Origin: Desmonostoc muscorum LEGE 12446
GTDB lineage: Bacteria > Cyanobacteriota > Cyanobacteriia > Cyanobacteriales > Nostocaceae
Direction: 5' to 3'
Length of the DNA stretch: 64,000 nt
NCBI RefSeq assembly: GCF_015207005.2
Contig: NZ_JADEXS020000001.1
Span: 4,278,001-4,342,000 of the forward strand
A model generated the notes under the pieces. That model was not told the DNA's origin. It did not search any database and saw only the letters and a program-made list of their open reading frames with translations. Of this stretch, positions 1 through 10,300 are shown piece after piece. Position 1 is the stretch's first letter, and each line of letters starts with the position of its first letter. A program made the translations under genes and the position numbers.

Positions 1-1145
1 AAGCACAGGCAGGCAATCGGCCTCAAGATATTGCCCAAGCACAGGCACAACTTGATGAAGCCCAAGCGAATCTTGAAAAGGTACAAGCAGGCAATCGCTC
101 TCAAGATATTGCCCAAGCACAGGCACGTTTACAAAGCGCTCAAGCAAACTTGAGCAAAGCCGAAGATGATTTTCAGCGCAATCAACAACTTTACAATGCA
201 CGGGGTATTTCTCTTCAGGCCCTAAATCAAAGCCGCGCCGACAAGGATAGCGCCCAAGGTGCTGTCAATGAAGCACAGCAAGCACTAGCTCTGCAAAAAG
301 CTGGATCGCGCCCAGAAGACATCGAACAAGCACGAGCTGTGGTCAAGCAAAGACAACAAGCTTTGGCACTCCTCAAAGCCGGAACCCGCCAAGAAGATAT
401 AGACGTAGCCCGCGCCCAGGTGACATCTGCTCAGGGTTCACTGCAAAACATCCAAGCCGAAATCAATGACACGATTATTCGTGCCCCTTTTGATGGCGTG
501 GTGACGAAAAAGTATGCCGATCCCGGCGCTTTCGTAACTCCCACAACTGCTAGTAGTGAGATATCTTCTGCTACTTCTTCTTCAATCTTGGCTCTGGCTT
601 CCACAAATGAAGTTGTCGCCAATTTAGCAGAAACCAATATTTCCAAAATTAGCCTTGGTCAAAAAGTTACCATTCAGGCAGATGCCTACCCAGGAAAAAC
701 CTTTGAAGGAAAAGTCAGGCAAATTGCTGCCCAATCCGTAGTAGAGCAAAACGTTACCAGTTTTGAAGTCAGAGTGTCACTTTCAGATCCTGAAAGGGTA
801 CTACGGTCTGGGATGAATGTGGAAGCAGATTTTCAAGTTGGTGAAGTGAAAAATGCCCTGGTGGTGCCAACAGCCTCGGTGGTGCGTCAAGAGAATGCTA
901 CAGGTGTGTTTGTACCAGGAAACAATAACAGACCTGTGTTCACTCCCATTGAGACAGGGGTCACCGCAAATAACTTTACTGAAGTTAAGTCTGGGTTAAC
1001 AGGAAACGAAAGGGTGTTGCTCAGTTTCCCACCAGGATCGCGTCCCCAATCAACACCACGAGGAGGAGTTTTTCCAGGCCTCGGAGGTGGCGGTGGTGGT
1101 GGCGGTGGAAGAGGAGGTCGTGGTGGTGGTGGTGGTTCCCCTTAA
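1..1145 (+). CDS. Efflux membrane-fusion (HlyD/MacA-like) adaptor, 5'-truncated
   Basis: Periplasmic adaptor subunit of a tripartite exporter, bridging an inner-membrane ABC transporter to a TolC-type channel. The reading frame is open at the window edge (first full codon at base 3), so signal anchor and N-terminus are missing. The visible part starts in an Ala/Gln/Glu-rich alpha-helical hairpin made of near-repeats of 'AGNRPQDIAQAQAQ' and 'LLKAGTRQEDID', followed by the barrel-sandwich lipoyl half (TIIRAPFDGVVTKKYADPGA) and the beta-barrel domain. The C-terminus is a low-complexity Gly/Arg tail. The MacB-like permease starts 22 bases downstream and an ATPase and a TolC-like gene follow, so this is the first visible gene of one export operon. 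DevB of the heterocyst glycolipid exporter is a related alternative; the substrate cannot be told from sequence. Confidence 0.9.
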   Translation, partial: AQAGNRPQDIAQAQAQLDEAQANLEKVQAGNRSQDIAQAQARLQSAQANLSKAEDDFQRNQQLYNARGISLQALNQSRADKDSAQGAVNEAQQALALQKAGSRPEDIEQARAVVKQRQQALALLKAGTRQEDIDVARAQVTSAQGSLQNIQAEINDTIIRAPFDGVVTKKYADPGAFVTPTTASSEISSATSSSILALASTNEVVANLAETNISKISLGQKVTIQADAYPGKTFEGKVRQIAAQSVVEQNVTSFEVRVSLSDPERVLRSGMNVEADFQVGEVKNALVVPTASVVRQENATGVFVPGNNNRPVFTPIETGVTANNFTEVKSGLTGNERVLLSFPPGSRPQSTPRGGVFPGLGGGGGGGGGRGGRGGGGGSP

Positions 1146-1167
1146 AGAGAGTTTTAAATACAACGTT

Positions 1168-2448
1168 ATGTTTAAGATATTTAAGGGTTTTTACAAAGCT
1201 AAGAATAGCCGCACAGTGCCGCTGTTGGAAATATTGTCAATGGCGGTAGAAACGCTGTGGAGTAATAAATTACGCACAGGATTAACTATGTTGGGCGTAA
1301 TTATTGGCATTTCCTCAGTAATTGCCATTACCTCAGTTGGTCAAGGGGTGCAAAAGGGAGTTGAACAACAGATCCAAGCATTGGGCACAGATGTGCTGCA
1401 AATTTTAGCTGGTGCAGCCAGAAGCGGGAATGTCCGTCAAGGAGTAGGTTCTAGCAGCACGTTGACCTGGGAAGACGCCAAAGCGATCGCCACACAAGCC
1501 CCATCAGTTCAACTTGTTTCTGCCTACCTACAACGAAGTGCCCAAGTTGTCTATGCAGGACAGAACACTTCAACAACAATTTATGGTACAGATTTAAACT
1601 ACCCAGAAGTCAGAAATACCCACCCCCAGCAGGGGAGATATTTTACTGAAGAAGAACTAAATGGCGCCGCCCAAGTTGCCATTCTTGGCCCTACAGTCCA
1701 ACGCACACTTTTTGGACAGAGTGGCAATGTTATAGGCGAGAGAATTCGGATTCAGGGAGAAGCTTACGAAGTCATCGGCGTAATGGAACCTAAAGGTTCT
1801 CAAGGACCGATCGATCGAGATGACCAAATTTTCATTCCTCTAACTAGTATGTCGGCAAGGCTAGTTGGTAATAATGCTTTGGTAGGCGTTTCTGTAACCG
1901 GGATTTTAGTTAAATCTCCGAATCAAGAAGATTTAGAAGCGGCTCAGTTTCAAGTCACCAATTTATTACGCTTGCGGCATAATATTTACCCGCCCCAAGT
2001 TGATGATTTCCGACTCACCAACCAAGCTGATATTGTTAGTACCTTCACTAATGTTGTCGGTTTATTTACAGTAATGGTAGTGGCGATCGCTGGCATCTCT
2101 TTAGTAGTTGGCGGCATTGGTATTGCCAACATCATGTTAGTTTCCGTAGTCGAACGCACACGAGAAATCGGCATTCGTAAAGCCGTAGGTGCCACCAACT
2201 CAGCAATCCTCAATCAATTTTTAGCGGAAGCGATCGTCATTTCTATTCTTGGCGGGGGTATTGGTATGGTAAGTGGTATTGTGATTGCTTACGGAGCAGC
2301 AAATATTTTTAAGTTTCCATTCGTAATTTCTTTATTATCAATAATTGCTGGATTTGGACTTTCAATAACAGTTGGCTTACTTGCTGGAGTGATTCCCGCA
2401 CGCAACGCATCAAAATTAGATCCAATTACTGCTTTACGTAGTGATTAA
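1168..2448 (+). CDS. MacB/FtsX-family ABC transporter permease
   Basis: Inner-membrane permease subunit of the exporter. From the ATG chosen here the protein has 426 residues: a first membrane helix around residues 45-65 (LTMLGVIIGISSVIAITSV), a large periplasmic MacB-type core domain (about 70-280), then three C-terminal FtsX-type helices with the conserved VVERTREIGIRKAVGAT segment. A longer frame begins at base 1087 but that part only reads the previous gene's glycine repeat in another frame (a poly-Val stretch), so ATG 1168 is preferred; ATG 1240 is also possible. Unlike classical MacB, the ATPase is a separate gene at 2658. The DevC permease is a related alternative; context with a TolC gene supports macrolide-exporter-like architecture. 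Confidence 0.9.
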   Translation: MFKIFKGFYKAKNSRTVPLLEILSMAVETLWSNKLRTGLTMLGVIIGISSVIAITSVGQGVQKGVEQQIQALGTDVLQILAGAARSGNVRQGVGSSSTLTWEDAKAIATQAPSVQLVSAYLQRSAQVVYAGQNTSTTIYGTDLNYPEVRNTHPQQGRYFTEEELNGAAQVAILGPTVQRTLFGQSGNVIGERIRIQGEAYEVIGVMEPKGSQGPIDRDDQIFIPLTSMSARLVGNNALVGVSVTGILVKSPNQEDLEAAQFQVTNLLRLRHNIYPPQVDDFRLTNQADIVSTFTNVVGLFTVMVVAIAGISLVVGGIGIANIMLVSVVERTREIGIRKAVGATNSAILNQFLAEAIVISILGGGIGMVSGIVIAYGAANIFKFPFVISLLSIIAGFGLSITVGLLAGVIPARNASKLDPITALRSD

Positions 2449-2506
2449 TTAAAAGTTAAAAGCCTGAGGTTTGTAATTAGTAGCTAAATGTGCATTTTAA
2501 CAAATC

Positions 2507-2618
2507 AGGACTTACCCAAAATCATGAAAAAACGAACCGCAAAGGACGCAAAGGACACATTCGCGCAGCGTCTCGCAGAGAAGAAATAAGAGTTTTAGAG
2601 AGTTTTTGCGTAAGTCCT
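2507..2618. repeat. Small inverted-repeat (MITE-like) element
   Basis: A 112-bp non-coding unit between permease and ATPase genes is bounded by imperfect inverted ends: 'aggacttacccaaaa' on the left and 'ttttgcgtaagtcct' on the right. The interior contains 'cgcaaaggacgcaaagg' and ends in 'agttttagagagttttt'. A relative sits at 58258-58350 with the same order of landmarks (aggacttac, accgcagaggacgcagag, aggagtttaagagagtt), so it is a dispersed element. No coding capacity. Confidence 0.6.
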
Positions 2619-2657
2619 ACAAATTACTAATGACCAATAATTAATGACTAATGACCA

Positions 2658-3329
2658 ATGACTACAATGATTTGGATGGAATCTATCACCAAAACCTACT
2701 ACTTAGGAGAAGTTAGTGTTCCGATTCTTAAGGGAATTCAACTCTCCATTGATGAAGGGGAATACGTCTCTATTATGGGTGCATCAGGTTCGGGTAAATC
2801 TACGCTCATGAATATTTTAGGATGTCTGGATAGACCTACAACTGGACACTATATTTTTGAAGGCAGAAACCTAACGACTTTTGATGATGATGAATTAGCT
2901 TATATCCGTAATCAAAGGATAGGTTTTGTTTTTCAACAATTTAATTTATTAGCGCGGGCGACAGCATTAGAAAATGTGATGTTGCCAATGGTTTATGCTA
3001 ACTTACCCAAACCAAAACGCCGCGAAAGGGCATTAGAAGCTTTGGAAAAGGTAGGGCTAGGAGAACGCATTTCTAACCGTCCCAGTCAACTCTCTGGTGG
3101 ACAACAACAACGGGTAGCTATTGCTCGTGCTTTAGTCAATCGACCTGCATTAGTTTTGGCAGATGAGCCAACAGGTGCTTTAGATACAGAGACTTCTCAT
3201 GAAGTGATGAATTTATTGACAGAACTTAATGAGCAAGGCATCACAATTGTAATTGTTACTCATGAACCAGATATTGCTGCTCAAACTAAAAGAATTATCC
3301 GAGTTCAAGATGGTTTAATTGTTGGTTGA
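2658..3329 (+). CDS. ABC transporter ATP-binding protein (MacB/LolD type)
   Basis: ATPase subunit that powers the permease at 1168. The 223-residue protein is a single nucleotide-binding domain: Walker [10 protein letters not shown] (residues 41-49), Q-loop in FVFQQFNLL (about 90-98), signature LSGGQQQR (145-152), Walker B with [12 protein letters not shown] (165-176) and the switch His in VTHEPD. Length and the [19 protein letters not shown]-terminus are typical of the LolD/MacB/FtsE group. It is separated from the permease by 209 bases that carry a small repeat element, but strand, order and family make membership in one operon likely. Confidence 0.95.
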   Translation: MTTMIWMESITKTYYLGEVSVPILKGIQLSIDEGEYVSIMGASGSGKSTLMNILGCLDRPTTGHYIFEGRNLTTFDDDELAYIRNQRIGFVFQQFNLLARATALENVMLPMVYANLPKPKRRERALEALEKVGLGERISNRPSQLSGGQQQRVAIARALVNRPALVLADEPTGALDTETSHEVMNLLTELNEQGITIVIVTHEPDIAAQTKRIIRVQDGLIVG

Positions 3330-3435
3330 GTCATTTGTCATTTGTCATTTGTCATTTATTATTCTCCGCGTCCCCGCATCCCCGCGTCCTCCACTCCCCA
3401 TTCCCTACTCCCCATTCCCCATTCCCATTACAAAT
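3330..3435. repeat. Intergenic short tandem repeats
   Basis: Repeats of 'gtcattt' followed by runs of 'ccgcgtcccc' and 'ccccattcccc' fill the gap between the ATPase and TolC-like genes. The same low-complexity families recur elsewhere (for example 7365-7390, 43135-43230, 50345-50385). No gene is seen here. Confidence 0.6.
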
Positions 3436-4848
3436 ATGAGTTTGATTTTTTGGTGTGTAAATTCTACCTGGATTGTCTTGGCAATCGCTATTTTTTTTCC
3501 AACTTTAGCAAGTGCAACAACTCCCCCAAAACCACAAAATTCCTCAAGCTCTTTACAGGTTCCTGATTACCTCAATCCCAATCCCAATCCTCTACAATTT
3601 CCTACCAAGCCAGAGGAAGTGAAGGTTCAGCAAACTGTGTCAATTAGTTTGACACAAGCTTTGGAATTAGCACAACGCAATAATCGAGATTTACAAATAG
3701 CCATCTTACAACTAGAACGCAGTCGTTCTGCACTCCGCGAATCTCAAGCTGCCTTATTTCCTACTCTTGGAATCAACGGAAATGTGACTAACAGTGGTAA
3801 CGGTTTTAGGAGCAATTCATCTCAAGCTAGCACTTCTTTTAATGGTTCAGCACAACTGAATTATGATTTGTATACCTCTGGTAACCGAGAAGCTACTATC
3901 CGAGCAGCCGAGGAACAGTTACGGATAGATGAATTAAATGTTGAAAGCAGCTCTCTGGAAATTGAGCTGAATGTCACGACTCAATATTATGATTTGCAAC
4001 AGGCTGATGAACAAGTACGAATTAATCAGTCTGCTGTAGATAATGCCCAGGCTAGTTTGCGGGATACTGAAGCTAGAGAAAACGCTGGAGTGGGTACGGG
4101 ATTTGATGTACTGCAAGCTCAGGTAAATTTAGCTAACGCTCAACAAGAACTGACTAATGCTATTTACCAGCAGCAAATTGCCCGTCGGCAACTTGCAACT
4201 GTGTTAAGTTTAGCCCAATCAGTTAATATCACTGCCTCAGATCCTGTAAAATTAGCAGGTCTTTGGCAGCCGACACTGGAAGAAACAATTATCCAAGCTT
4301 TTCAAAATCGTCCAGAATTGCAACAACAATTAGCACAACGTAATATTAGCGAGCAACAGCGACGACAAGCGCTTTCACAGTTGGGACCACAAATTAGTTT
4401 AGCAGGTAGCTACAGCGTGCGCGATCGCTATGATGATGGCGTTAGTTCTAGTGATAGCTATTCTGTGGGACTGCAAGCAAGTCTCAATTTGTTCGATGGG
4501 GGAGCAGCAAGAGCGCGTGCAGCTCAATCGAAAGCTAATATTGCGATCGCAGAAGTTCAATTTGCTACCCAGCGCGACCAAATTCGCTTTAATGTAGAAC
4601 AGTACTATTCTCAATTACAATCCAATTTAAATAATGTGCAAACTTCTAGTGTGGCTTTAAATCAAGCTACCCAGGCTTTGGATTTAGCCAGGTTGAGATT
4701 CCAAGCTGGTGTCGGAACTCAAACAGAGGTAATTGCTGCGGAAAACGACCTCACAAGAGCAGAAGGAAATCGAGTCACAGCTATCTTGGATTACAATCGC
4801 GCTCTAGCTAATTTACAAAGATCCGTCACTTCCAGGGCTTCGCGCTAA
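3436..4848 (+). CDS. TolC-family outer-membrane efflux protein
   Basis: Outer-membrane channel of the tripartite exporter. The ATG at 3436 gives 470 residues with a signal peptide (hydrophobic WIVLAIAIFFPTLASA); the frame is open further upstream only through the low-complexity repeat, so that extension is rejected. Two homologous OEP repeats are visible: the first begins at SISLTQALELAQRNNRDLQIA, the second at LEETIIQAFQNRPELQQQLAQ. Both are rich in Gln/Ala/Asn heptads that form the long alpha-barrel, and glycine motifs such as YSVGLQASLNLFDGG mark membrane strands. It ends the export operon and is followed by about 250 bases of repeat-rich DNA. Confidence 0.92.
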   Translation: MSLIFWCVNSTWIVLAIAIFFPTLASATTPPKPQNSSSSLQVPDYLNPNPNPLQFPTKPEEVKVQQTVSISLTQALELAQRNNRDLQIAILQLERSRSALRESQAALFPTLGINGNVTNSGNGFRSNSSQASTSFNGSAQLNYDLYTSGNREATIRAAEEQLRIDELNVESSSLEIELNVTTQYYDLQQADEQVRINQSAVDNAQASLRDTEARENAGVGTGFDVLQAQVNLANAQQELTNAIYQQQIARRQLATVLSLAQSVNITASDPVKLAGLWQPTLEETIIQAFQNRPELQQQLAQRNISEQQRRQALSQLGPQISLAGSYSVRDRYDDGVSSSDSYSVGLQASLNLFDGGAARARAAQSKANIAIAEVQFATQRDQIRFNVEQYYSQLQSNLNNVQTSSVALNQATQALDLARLRFQAGVGTQTEVIAAENDLTRAEGNRVTAILDYNRALANLQRSVTSRASR

Positions 4849-5103
4849 AGTCAACCGATTTTCGATTTTAAATTTTGGATTTTGGATTGAAACAGACCAC
4901 TCTGGGTAGGTTGCTCAAGGATTTTGAATTTTGGATTTGTTCCGCCCTAACGTTGCGGGGCATGTAGCTTGCTTCTTTGTTCGCGTAGCGTTCCGTAGGA
5001 AAAGAGTACCAAAATAATCTAAAATCTAAAATCTAAAATTGGTACGGTCAAATTATTGCAGAAAAGTTTGTTGCCTTCTACTTAATTGGTGTCAATAGTT
5101 TTG

Positions 5104-5667
5104 ATGAAGCTGTATCCCCATGTTTACCTAGCAATTGCTGTTCTTTTTCTTGGATCTTGTCAATCAACCGAGATTTCACCAAAATCACAACCCAATACTA
5201 CTGAGACAAGCACATCTCAAAAGAGAGTGAATCTGGATAAAAATTTCCAGATTGCAATGGGTCAAAGTATCTATGTTCCTGTCTATTCCCATATTTATCA
5301 TCACAATCGCCAGGAAATTTTTGAGTTAGCCGTTACCCTGAGTATTCGGAATACAGATTTGAACAATCCAATGGTTGTGACTTCCGTGCGCTACTATAAC
5401 TCAGACGGTAAATTAGTTAAGCAATATTTAGAGCATCCGATTCAACTTGATGCCCTAGCTTCCACAGAATTTTTTATTAATAGAAATGACACTAGTGGAG
5501 GTTTAGGAGCAAATTTTATTGTTGACTGGGTAGCGCAAACAGAAATATCTGAACCTATAGTAGAAGCAGTAATGATTGGTACTGATTTTCAGCAAGGAAT
5601 TTCTTTTACTAGTAGTGGTAGGGTGATTAAAAGTCAAAAGAACGATAAGCGATCGCTTTCAAAATAG
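5104..5667 (+). CDS. DUF3124 family lipoprotein
   Basis: Predicted exported lipoprotein of unknown function. From ATG 5104 the 187-residue protein has a short basic start, a hydrophobic stretch and a lipobox ending in LGSC, so cleavage and lipidation at that Cys is expected. The mature part holds the DUF3124 signature: GQSIYVPVYSHIY, then LAVTLSIRNTDLNNPMVVTS and the RYYNSDGKLVKQYL segment. The frame is open six codons further upstream, but those residues would spoil the lipoprotein signal. It stands alone between repeat-filled gaps. The family name is from memory of conserved blocks; no enzymatic function is known to me. Confidence 0.75.
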   Translation: MKLYPHVYLAIAVLFLGSCQSTEISPKSQPNTTETSTSQKRVNLDKNFQIAMGQSIYVPVYSHIYHHNRQEIFELAVTLSIRNTDLNNPMVVTSVRYYNSDGKLVKQYLEHPIQLDALASTEFFINRNDTSGGLGANFIVDWVAQTEISEPIVEAVMIGTDFQQGISFTSSGRVIKSQKNDKRSLSK

Positions 5668-5953
5668 TGGAAAATCAGGCATAATTAAGTCACTCGATTT
5701 TAGATTTTGGATTTACGATAGCGCAGCGTTAGCGAGTCATCGATAGCGGAGCGTTAGCGAGTACTCGAGCGTCGCGTCTTTTGGATTAACCCCATGCATG
5801 AATGCAGGGGCTTGAATAATGAAATTGTTTGATTCTCACTCGCGTCTGAAATCAGTGGCTTGAAACCTTTTTTAGATTCTATATTTTGATTTTAATCCAA
5901 AATCTAAAATCTAAAATCTAAAATTGTCTCGGTCAATATTAACCAGAAACTTA
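5668..5953. repeat. Repeat-rich intergenic gap
   Basis: The gap contains 'gcgcagcgttagcgagt' and 'gcggagcgttagcgagt' in tandem (about 5718-5763) and the heptamer 'aaaatct' repeated from about 5898. Both belong to dispersed repeat families of this genome; no gene or clear promoter is seen. Confidence 0.5.
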
Positions 5954-6499
5954 ATGTTGAAAACCCTGTACATTGTGCGACATTGCCAAGCAGCTGGACA
6001 GGAACCTAACGCGCCTCTGACAGCAGAAGGCTACCTGCAAGCGATCGCTCTTAGTGATTTGTTATTCGATTTTGGAATCGAGCGATTTATCTCCAGTCCA
6101 TTCACTAGAGCATATCAGTCAATTGCTCCTCTGGCTGAACGTCTGGGCTTCTCAATCGAGATTGACAAGAGACTTGCTGAGCGCGTCTTGTGTGGAATAC
6201 CGCTTGCTGATTGGCGCCAGCGATTGGCCCAGTCATTTACCAATCTTGATTTATGTCTGGATGGTGGTGAGTCAAGTCGTGATGCTATGGCGCGGGGAAT
6301 AGCTGTTGTAGATGAAGCATTGCAGCAAAAAGCAAACACAATTGCGATCGTCACGCATGGTAATTTAATGGCGTTGATCCTAAAACATTTTGACGATCGC
6401 ATTGGTTATCCTGAATGGGAAAAATTGAGCAATCCAGATGTGTATCGCGTACAGTTTCTCAACAGTGCAACACATGTAGAGCGAATGATATTTTTCTAA
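5954..6499 (+). CDS. Histidine phosphatase family protein (SixA/phosphoglycerate-mutase-like)
   Basis: Member of the histidine-phosphatase superfamily, which transfers phosphate through an active-site His. From ATG 5954 the protein has 181 residues and begins directly with the core strand and catalytic motif LYIVRHCQA, a variant of RHGxA with Cys for Gly. It continues with ISSPFTRAYQSIAPLA (second Arg), a central acidic residue in LDGGES, and the second catalytic His in IAIVTHGNLMALIL. The frame extends ten codons upstream to base 5924 without a good start context. The substrate is not identifiable. It converges with xisI on the other strand (19 bases between stops). Confidence 0.85.
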   Translation: MLKTLYIVRHCQAAGQEPNAPLTAEGYLQAIALSDLLFDFGIERFISSPFTRAYQSIAPLAERLGFSIEIDKRLAERVLCGIPLADWRQRLAQSFTNLDLCLDGGESSRDAMARGIAVVDEALQQKANTIAIVTHGNLMALILKHFDDRIGYPEWEKLSNPDVYRVQFLNSATHVERMIFF

Positions 6500-6518
6500 A
6501 TAGTTTAGCAACAAGCCT

Positions 6519-6854
6519 TTAACTCACAGCATAATCTGTGTACTCCCGTACATAGGGCGGGTGAAAACCAACTACAATATCGTGTTTTGGTACTCCCATT
6601 GCCACCAATTGCTCACCTACATCCTCTTCTGTACCATTCCACTGAATCCAAATCTTGCCGTTTTTAATATCAAAGTGCATCACAGGACCAAAAACCCGAC
6701 GTTTATTTTGCCAGCCAATATATATCAGTTGGTAATGGTCTTGTTCTAAATCAAAAATTGTTTGAGCTTCAATTTCATTATTAGATGAGGCAAGCTGAGC
6801 ATATTCTGTAATTATTTTCCGAATACATTCCCGATATTTTTCTAAATTTGCCAT
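6519..6854 (-). CDS. xisI: XisI-type fdxN-element excision controlling factor
   Basis: Small protein (111 residues) of the XisI family, first described with XisF and XisH as needed for developmentally controlled excision of the fdxN element in Anabaena/Nostoc. Family hallmarks visible are an N-terminal KYRECIRKIITEYA helix, DHYQLIYIGWQNKRRVFG, IWIQWNGTEEDVGEQLV and the C-terminal GFHPPYVREYTDYAVS. It overlaps the end of xisH by 13 bases, implying translational coupling. No xisF recombinase is in the window. Many cyanobacterial genomes carry such orphan pairs; their role outside fdxN excision is unresolved. Confidence 0.92.
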   Translation of the reverse strand: MANLEKYRECIRKIITEYAQLASSNNEIEAQTIFDLEQDHYQLIYIGWQNKRRVFGPVMHFDIKNGKIWIQWNGTEEDVGEQLVAMGVPKHDIVVGFHPPYVREYTDYAVS

Positions 6855-7261
6855 CGGATAATTTCCCCCTTTTCCACATCATAAACTACCAGATTAATTT
6901 GACTTCGCTCGATAATAGTTTTAATAAACGGTTTAGTTAAAAAGTCGTTATAAGTGTTTAAGGGCACTGCTAAATACAAACTTAGCTCAGAACCTATTTC
7001 TTCTAACGCATATCGATAATTAATAAACTGCCCCACCGCTGTATGAAACTCATAAATAGTTGAAGTACCGATAAAACTTTTAACTTCGACTGCTATTTTT
7101 TGTCCTTCTCTTTCTGCCGCAATAATTTTCTCTGCACCTAAATCAACATACATATCGGCAATATTTTCTATGCGAATTAGCAAAGGGTCATGAGTAATTC
7201 GCCACCCGTCTTTTTCTAATGCCAATTTCACAACATCGTGAAATTTATCTCTAGCTGACAT
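6842..7261 (-). CDS. xisH: XisH-type fdxN-element excision controlling factor
   Basis: First gene of the xisH-xisI pair, 139 residues. The protein begins MSARDKFHDVVKLALEKDGW and contains an endonuclease-fold core: YVDLGAEKIIAAEREGQKIAVEVKSF, where the Asp and the Glu-Val-Lys of IAVEVKSF match a PD-(D/E)xK-like active site. It ends with NLVVYDVEKGEIIRW. XisH and XisI are an obligate pair in known genomes; XisH is thought to be the nuclease-like partner, though catalysis is inference from fold. A 129-base gap with 'ccctactcccc' repeats separates it from the metalloprotease stop downstream of it on the sequence. Confidence 0.92.
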   Translation of the reverse strand: MSARDKFHDVVKLALEKDGWRITHDPLLIRIENIADMYVDLGAEKIIAAEREGQKIAVEVKSFIGTSTIYEFHTAVGQFINYRYALEEIGSELSLYLAVPLNTYNDFLTKPFIKTIIERSQINLVVYDVEKGEIIRWQI

Positions 7262-7390
7262 AAACTTTTTTCTCAGCCTGTATAGGCATTCTATATATAT
7301 TTAGTCAAAGTGGTGATAGAAGAAGAGAAAGGAGAGAGAAAAAATTAAAAATTATTTCCCTACTCTCCATTCCCTACTCCCCACTCCCTT

Positions 7391-10300
7391 TTAATTCCCT
7401 TGCAACGGCGCATTCAAGATTTTCTCAATGCGATCGCGTGTTTCTAGTAAGTGTGCTTTGGTATATTCATCCTCGGAATTAACGTCCTTGAGTTTCTCAT
7501 CGAGTTGTTTTAGTTTATACCACGCCAGAGTGCGAGCATCTTCTGGGACATTTTGTTTTCGCAACACCATACTACTTAAAATGTCTAAGTATTGTCGCTG
7601 CAAGCCTCGCCGCAAACTGGCAATCTTCATTGGTTTATCTTTTGGTTTGATCACTTCCGTCCAAATACCAGACTGTAATGTGTCAAATAATTCTGGTAAA
7701 GTCAGTGCATTTTCTGCTTTAGTTTTGAGTTCGATATCCTTGAGACGGGAAAGGCGATCGCCTGAGAGTAAATCCCGCAGCACAGAACCCTGCAACAGCA
7801 GCACCAAATCATGAATTGGATAATCCAAACGACCAATTTGCGGAGAACTACCCCAATGTCGCCAACGCGAAGGTGCTAATTTATTCAGTAGTTCTGGTGA
7901 AAAGCTGAGGGCATCTTCGGCAAATAGATATTTTTGCAGTGTTTCTAAAGCCTGTCGTTGTTGTTCAACTGGTACTGGTTCAAATGGTAATCGGCGTTGG
8001 TTTACTCCAGAGGGTATTTCGCTGGGGTGGACGCGGTAGAAAGACTGTCCGCCGATGTATTTTGTGGTGTAATATATTTGCTGGAAATAGTTACCCAAGA
8101 CTGTGCTAAAACGTTCGCTGACATCGCTGTAACTATCTCCATCCATTGGGAAACGTTTATCGAGACGTTCCCACATCACACGGGAATTATTCAACTGCCA
8201 CTGAGAATAAAGCAGCACATTGCCGCTGTTATCCCAAGCATCGGCTGTGGGGTCAAGGTCATACACATCTTCGTCGGTGGAATAACTCAACTCAGGTTTG
8301 TAAGATTGGGCGGCAATTTCCTCTAAAATTGGCTTTTCCGCTAGAGGAGTTGATGTCTGAATTGGTATGTAGCCGTACTTAATCGCCCATTCATCATAAA
8401 CCCCCACCATACTGGGAAAATAATCTCCCTGTTTCGTACCTTGGGGGGCAATATTTGGGGGAATGTAGTCCATCACGGAACTTGTCAAACCTTTAGTTTT
8501 AGTAATTTCCGTATTATTCATTTCTTCTGGTGGTAGCAAAGTACTACCACGGAAGTTATGGCGCAAACCAAGGGTATGTCCAACTTCGTGGGCGATGATT
8601 AAACGTAAATATTGATTAATGTATTCTTTCACCTGGTCTTGATTGGGCATGTTATCTGGCAGTAATGACATTGCCAGAGAACCAAAGGCAAACTGATTAG
8701 CAGCTTCCATGCCGTAGCACAAATCGTACTCACCTGCCATTTTAGATAAATTATTCAACAAACCTTGTTGTTCTTGCGTTTGCTGGGGTAGATTCTCGTC
8801 TTTAGCATTTAAACCATTGGCACAAAGTAAACGATTTTGCATCAATGCCGATAAAGTAGTGGTATTTTGTGCTTGGTTGGGTTGAACGATTTTGCGATAT
8901 TCATTTTTGAGTGCCCTTACAAAGCTAGCGTCTACGAGAATATCTGCGTCTAAAATTTCTCCAGTCAACGGGTTAACGCGGGATGGCCCCATTGCAAAGT
9001 ATCCATCTACTGTGTTAATCCAGCGAATCGTGTTGTAACGAATATCTGCTGGGTCCCATGTGGCGTCATCTGGCATTTGCTGGACTTCAATTGCATCCTT
9101 GAATCCGGCTTTGAGAAAGGCTTTGTTCCACATCAGGACGCCTTCTTTGATGGCATCGCGGTATTCTAAGGGTACAGCGTTATCAATCCAAAAAACAATC
9201 GGTTTTTTGGGACGAGAAATTGCTGCTTTTGGGTCTTGTTTTTCCAAATCCCAGCGGTTAATGTAACGAACAAAAGAATCGCCGCGATCGTCTTTGGATA
9301 AATCTTGGTAGGCGGTGATGAAATAGCCGATGCGATCGTCGGCAAGACGGGGGCGAAAATTTTTATCGGGTAGTTGGGAGAGACTGTAGTGGACGCGTAA
9401 GGTAAAGCCACGGCTGTCAGCTAGCGACGTAAAGCTAAAGTTTGGCACTTTACTGTCTCGACCACCGGCACCAGAGAAATTTAAAACTGACTCAACTTCT
9501 ATATTGTTGGGAAAGGCTTTAGAAGTACCAAAATATGACTGGTCTGTGCTTCCTGGAACTCCTAAACTGAAAGATAATCCAGCCAAGTCTGTCAGTAATA
9601 AATCCCCCAAGTCGATGAGAAGGGTTTTGCGTTCTGGATGAATGCTTTTAATGGAAATATTATAGAGAACAGAGTCACTAAAAGAACGGGCAAGCGATCG
9701 CACTTGTGGATCTCCCTCACGAGTCCGAAAATTGACATTGCGTATCACAAACTGTAAATTATTATCCACTCGCCGGAAATAAAACAAAAAATCTTGCAAA
9801 GGCATACCGCTGTAAATCCCTCGTTCCCCAATGCCTGATTCCAACGTTGCCGCAGCTAGAAAATTTTTATTTAGTTGCTCTGGTTTAATTTCTAAATAAA
9901 TTTTATTCTTTTCTTTATTGCGATAAAGGGTGAACAATCCCCCCTGTTTTACAGTATCTTTTACTACTTCATCAAATGCCTGTAAATCATCCTTTGTTGC
10001 TGGTTTAGCACTAGGATTCGGCTTAGAATCAGGTTTTTGTGGTGGTTTGGCAACTTGCAAAAATGGTTGCTGTGCTGCTTTTTTTGGATCTTTTACTACC
10101 CACATAAACGGTTGAGGCTGTACCTGTTTATTTTGATTAACCACCCAAACTTGTCCTGCTGCCAGCCTGTGTTGAGGGTGGGTATTAATATTATCTGGCG
10201 TTAAAACTGAGGTTTTGGTTGAAGAAGTTTTTTTCGTTAAGGGACTATTCGATTTGTCTTTACTTGTGGCTGTCACTAAGACTGTCTGGTGGCTACTAGA

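Noticed and set aside
1087..1167. Extended start of the MacB-like permease
   Set aside because: The extra 27 residues are poly-Val made by the glycine-rich tail of the adaptor gene read in another frame.
6519..7261. Edge of an fdxN-type developmentally excised element
   Set aside because: No xisF recombinase and no direct repeat border could be found in the window.
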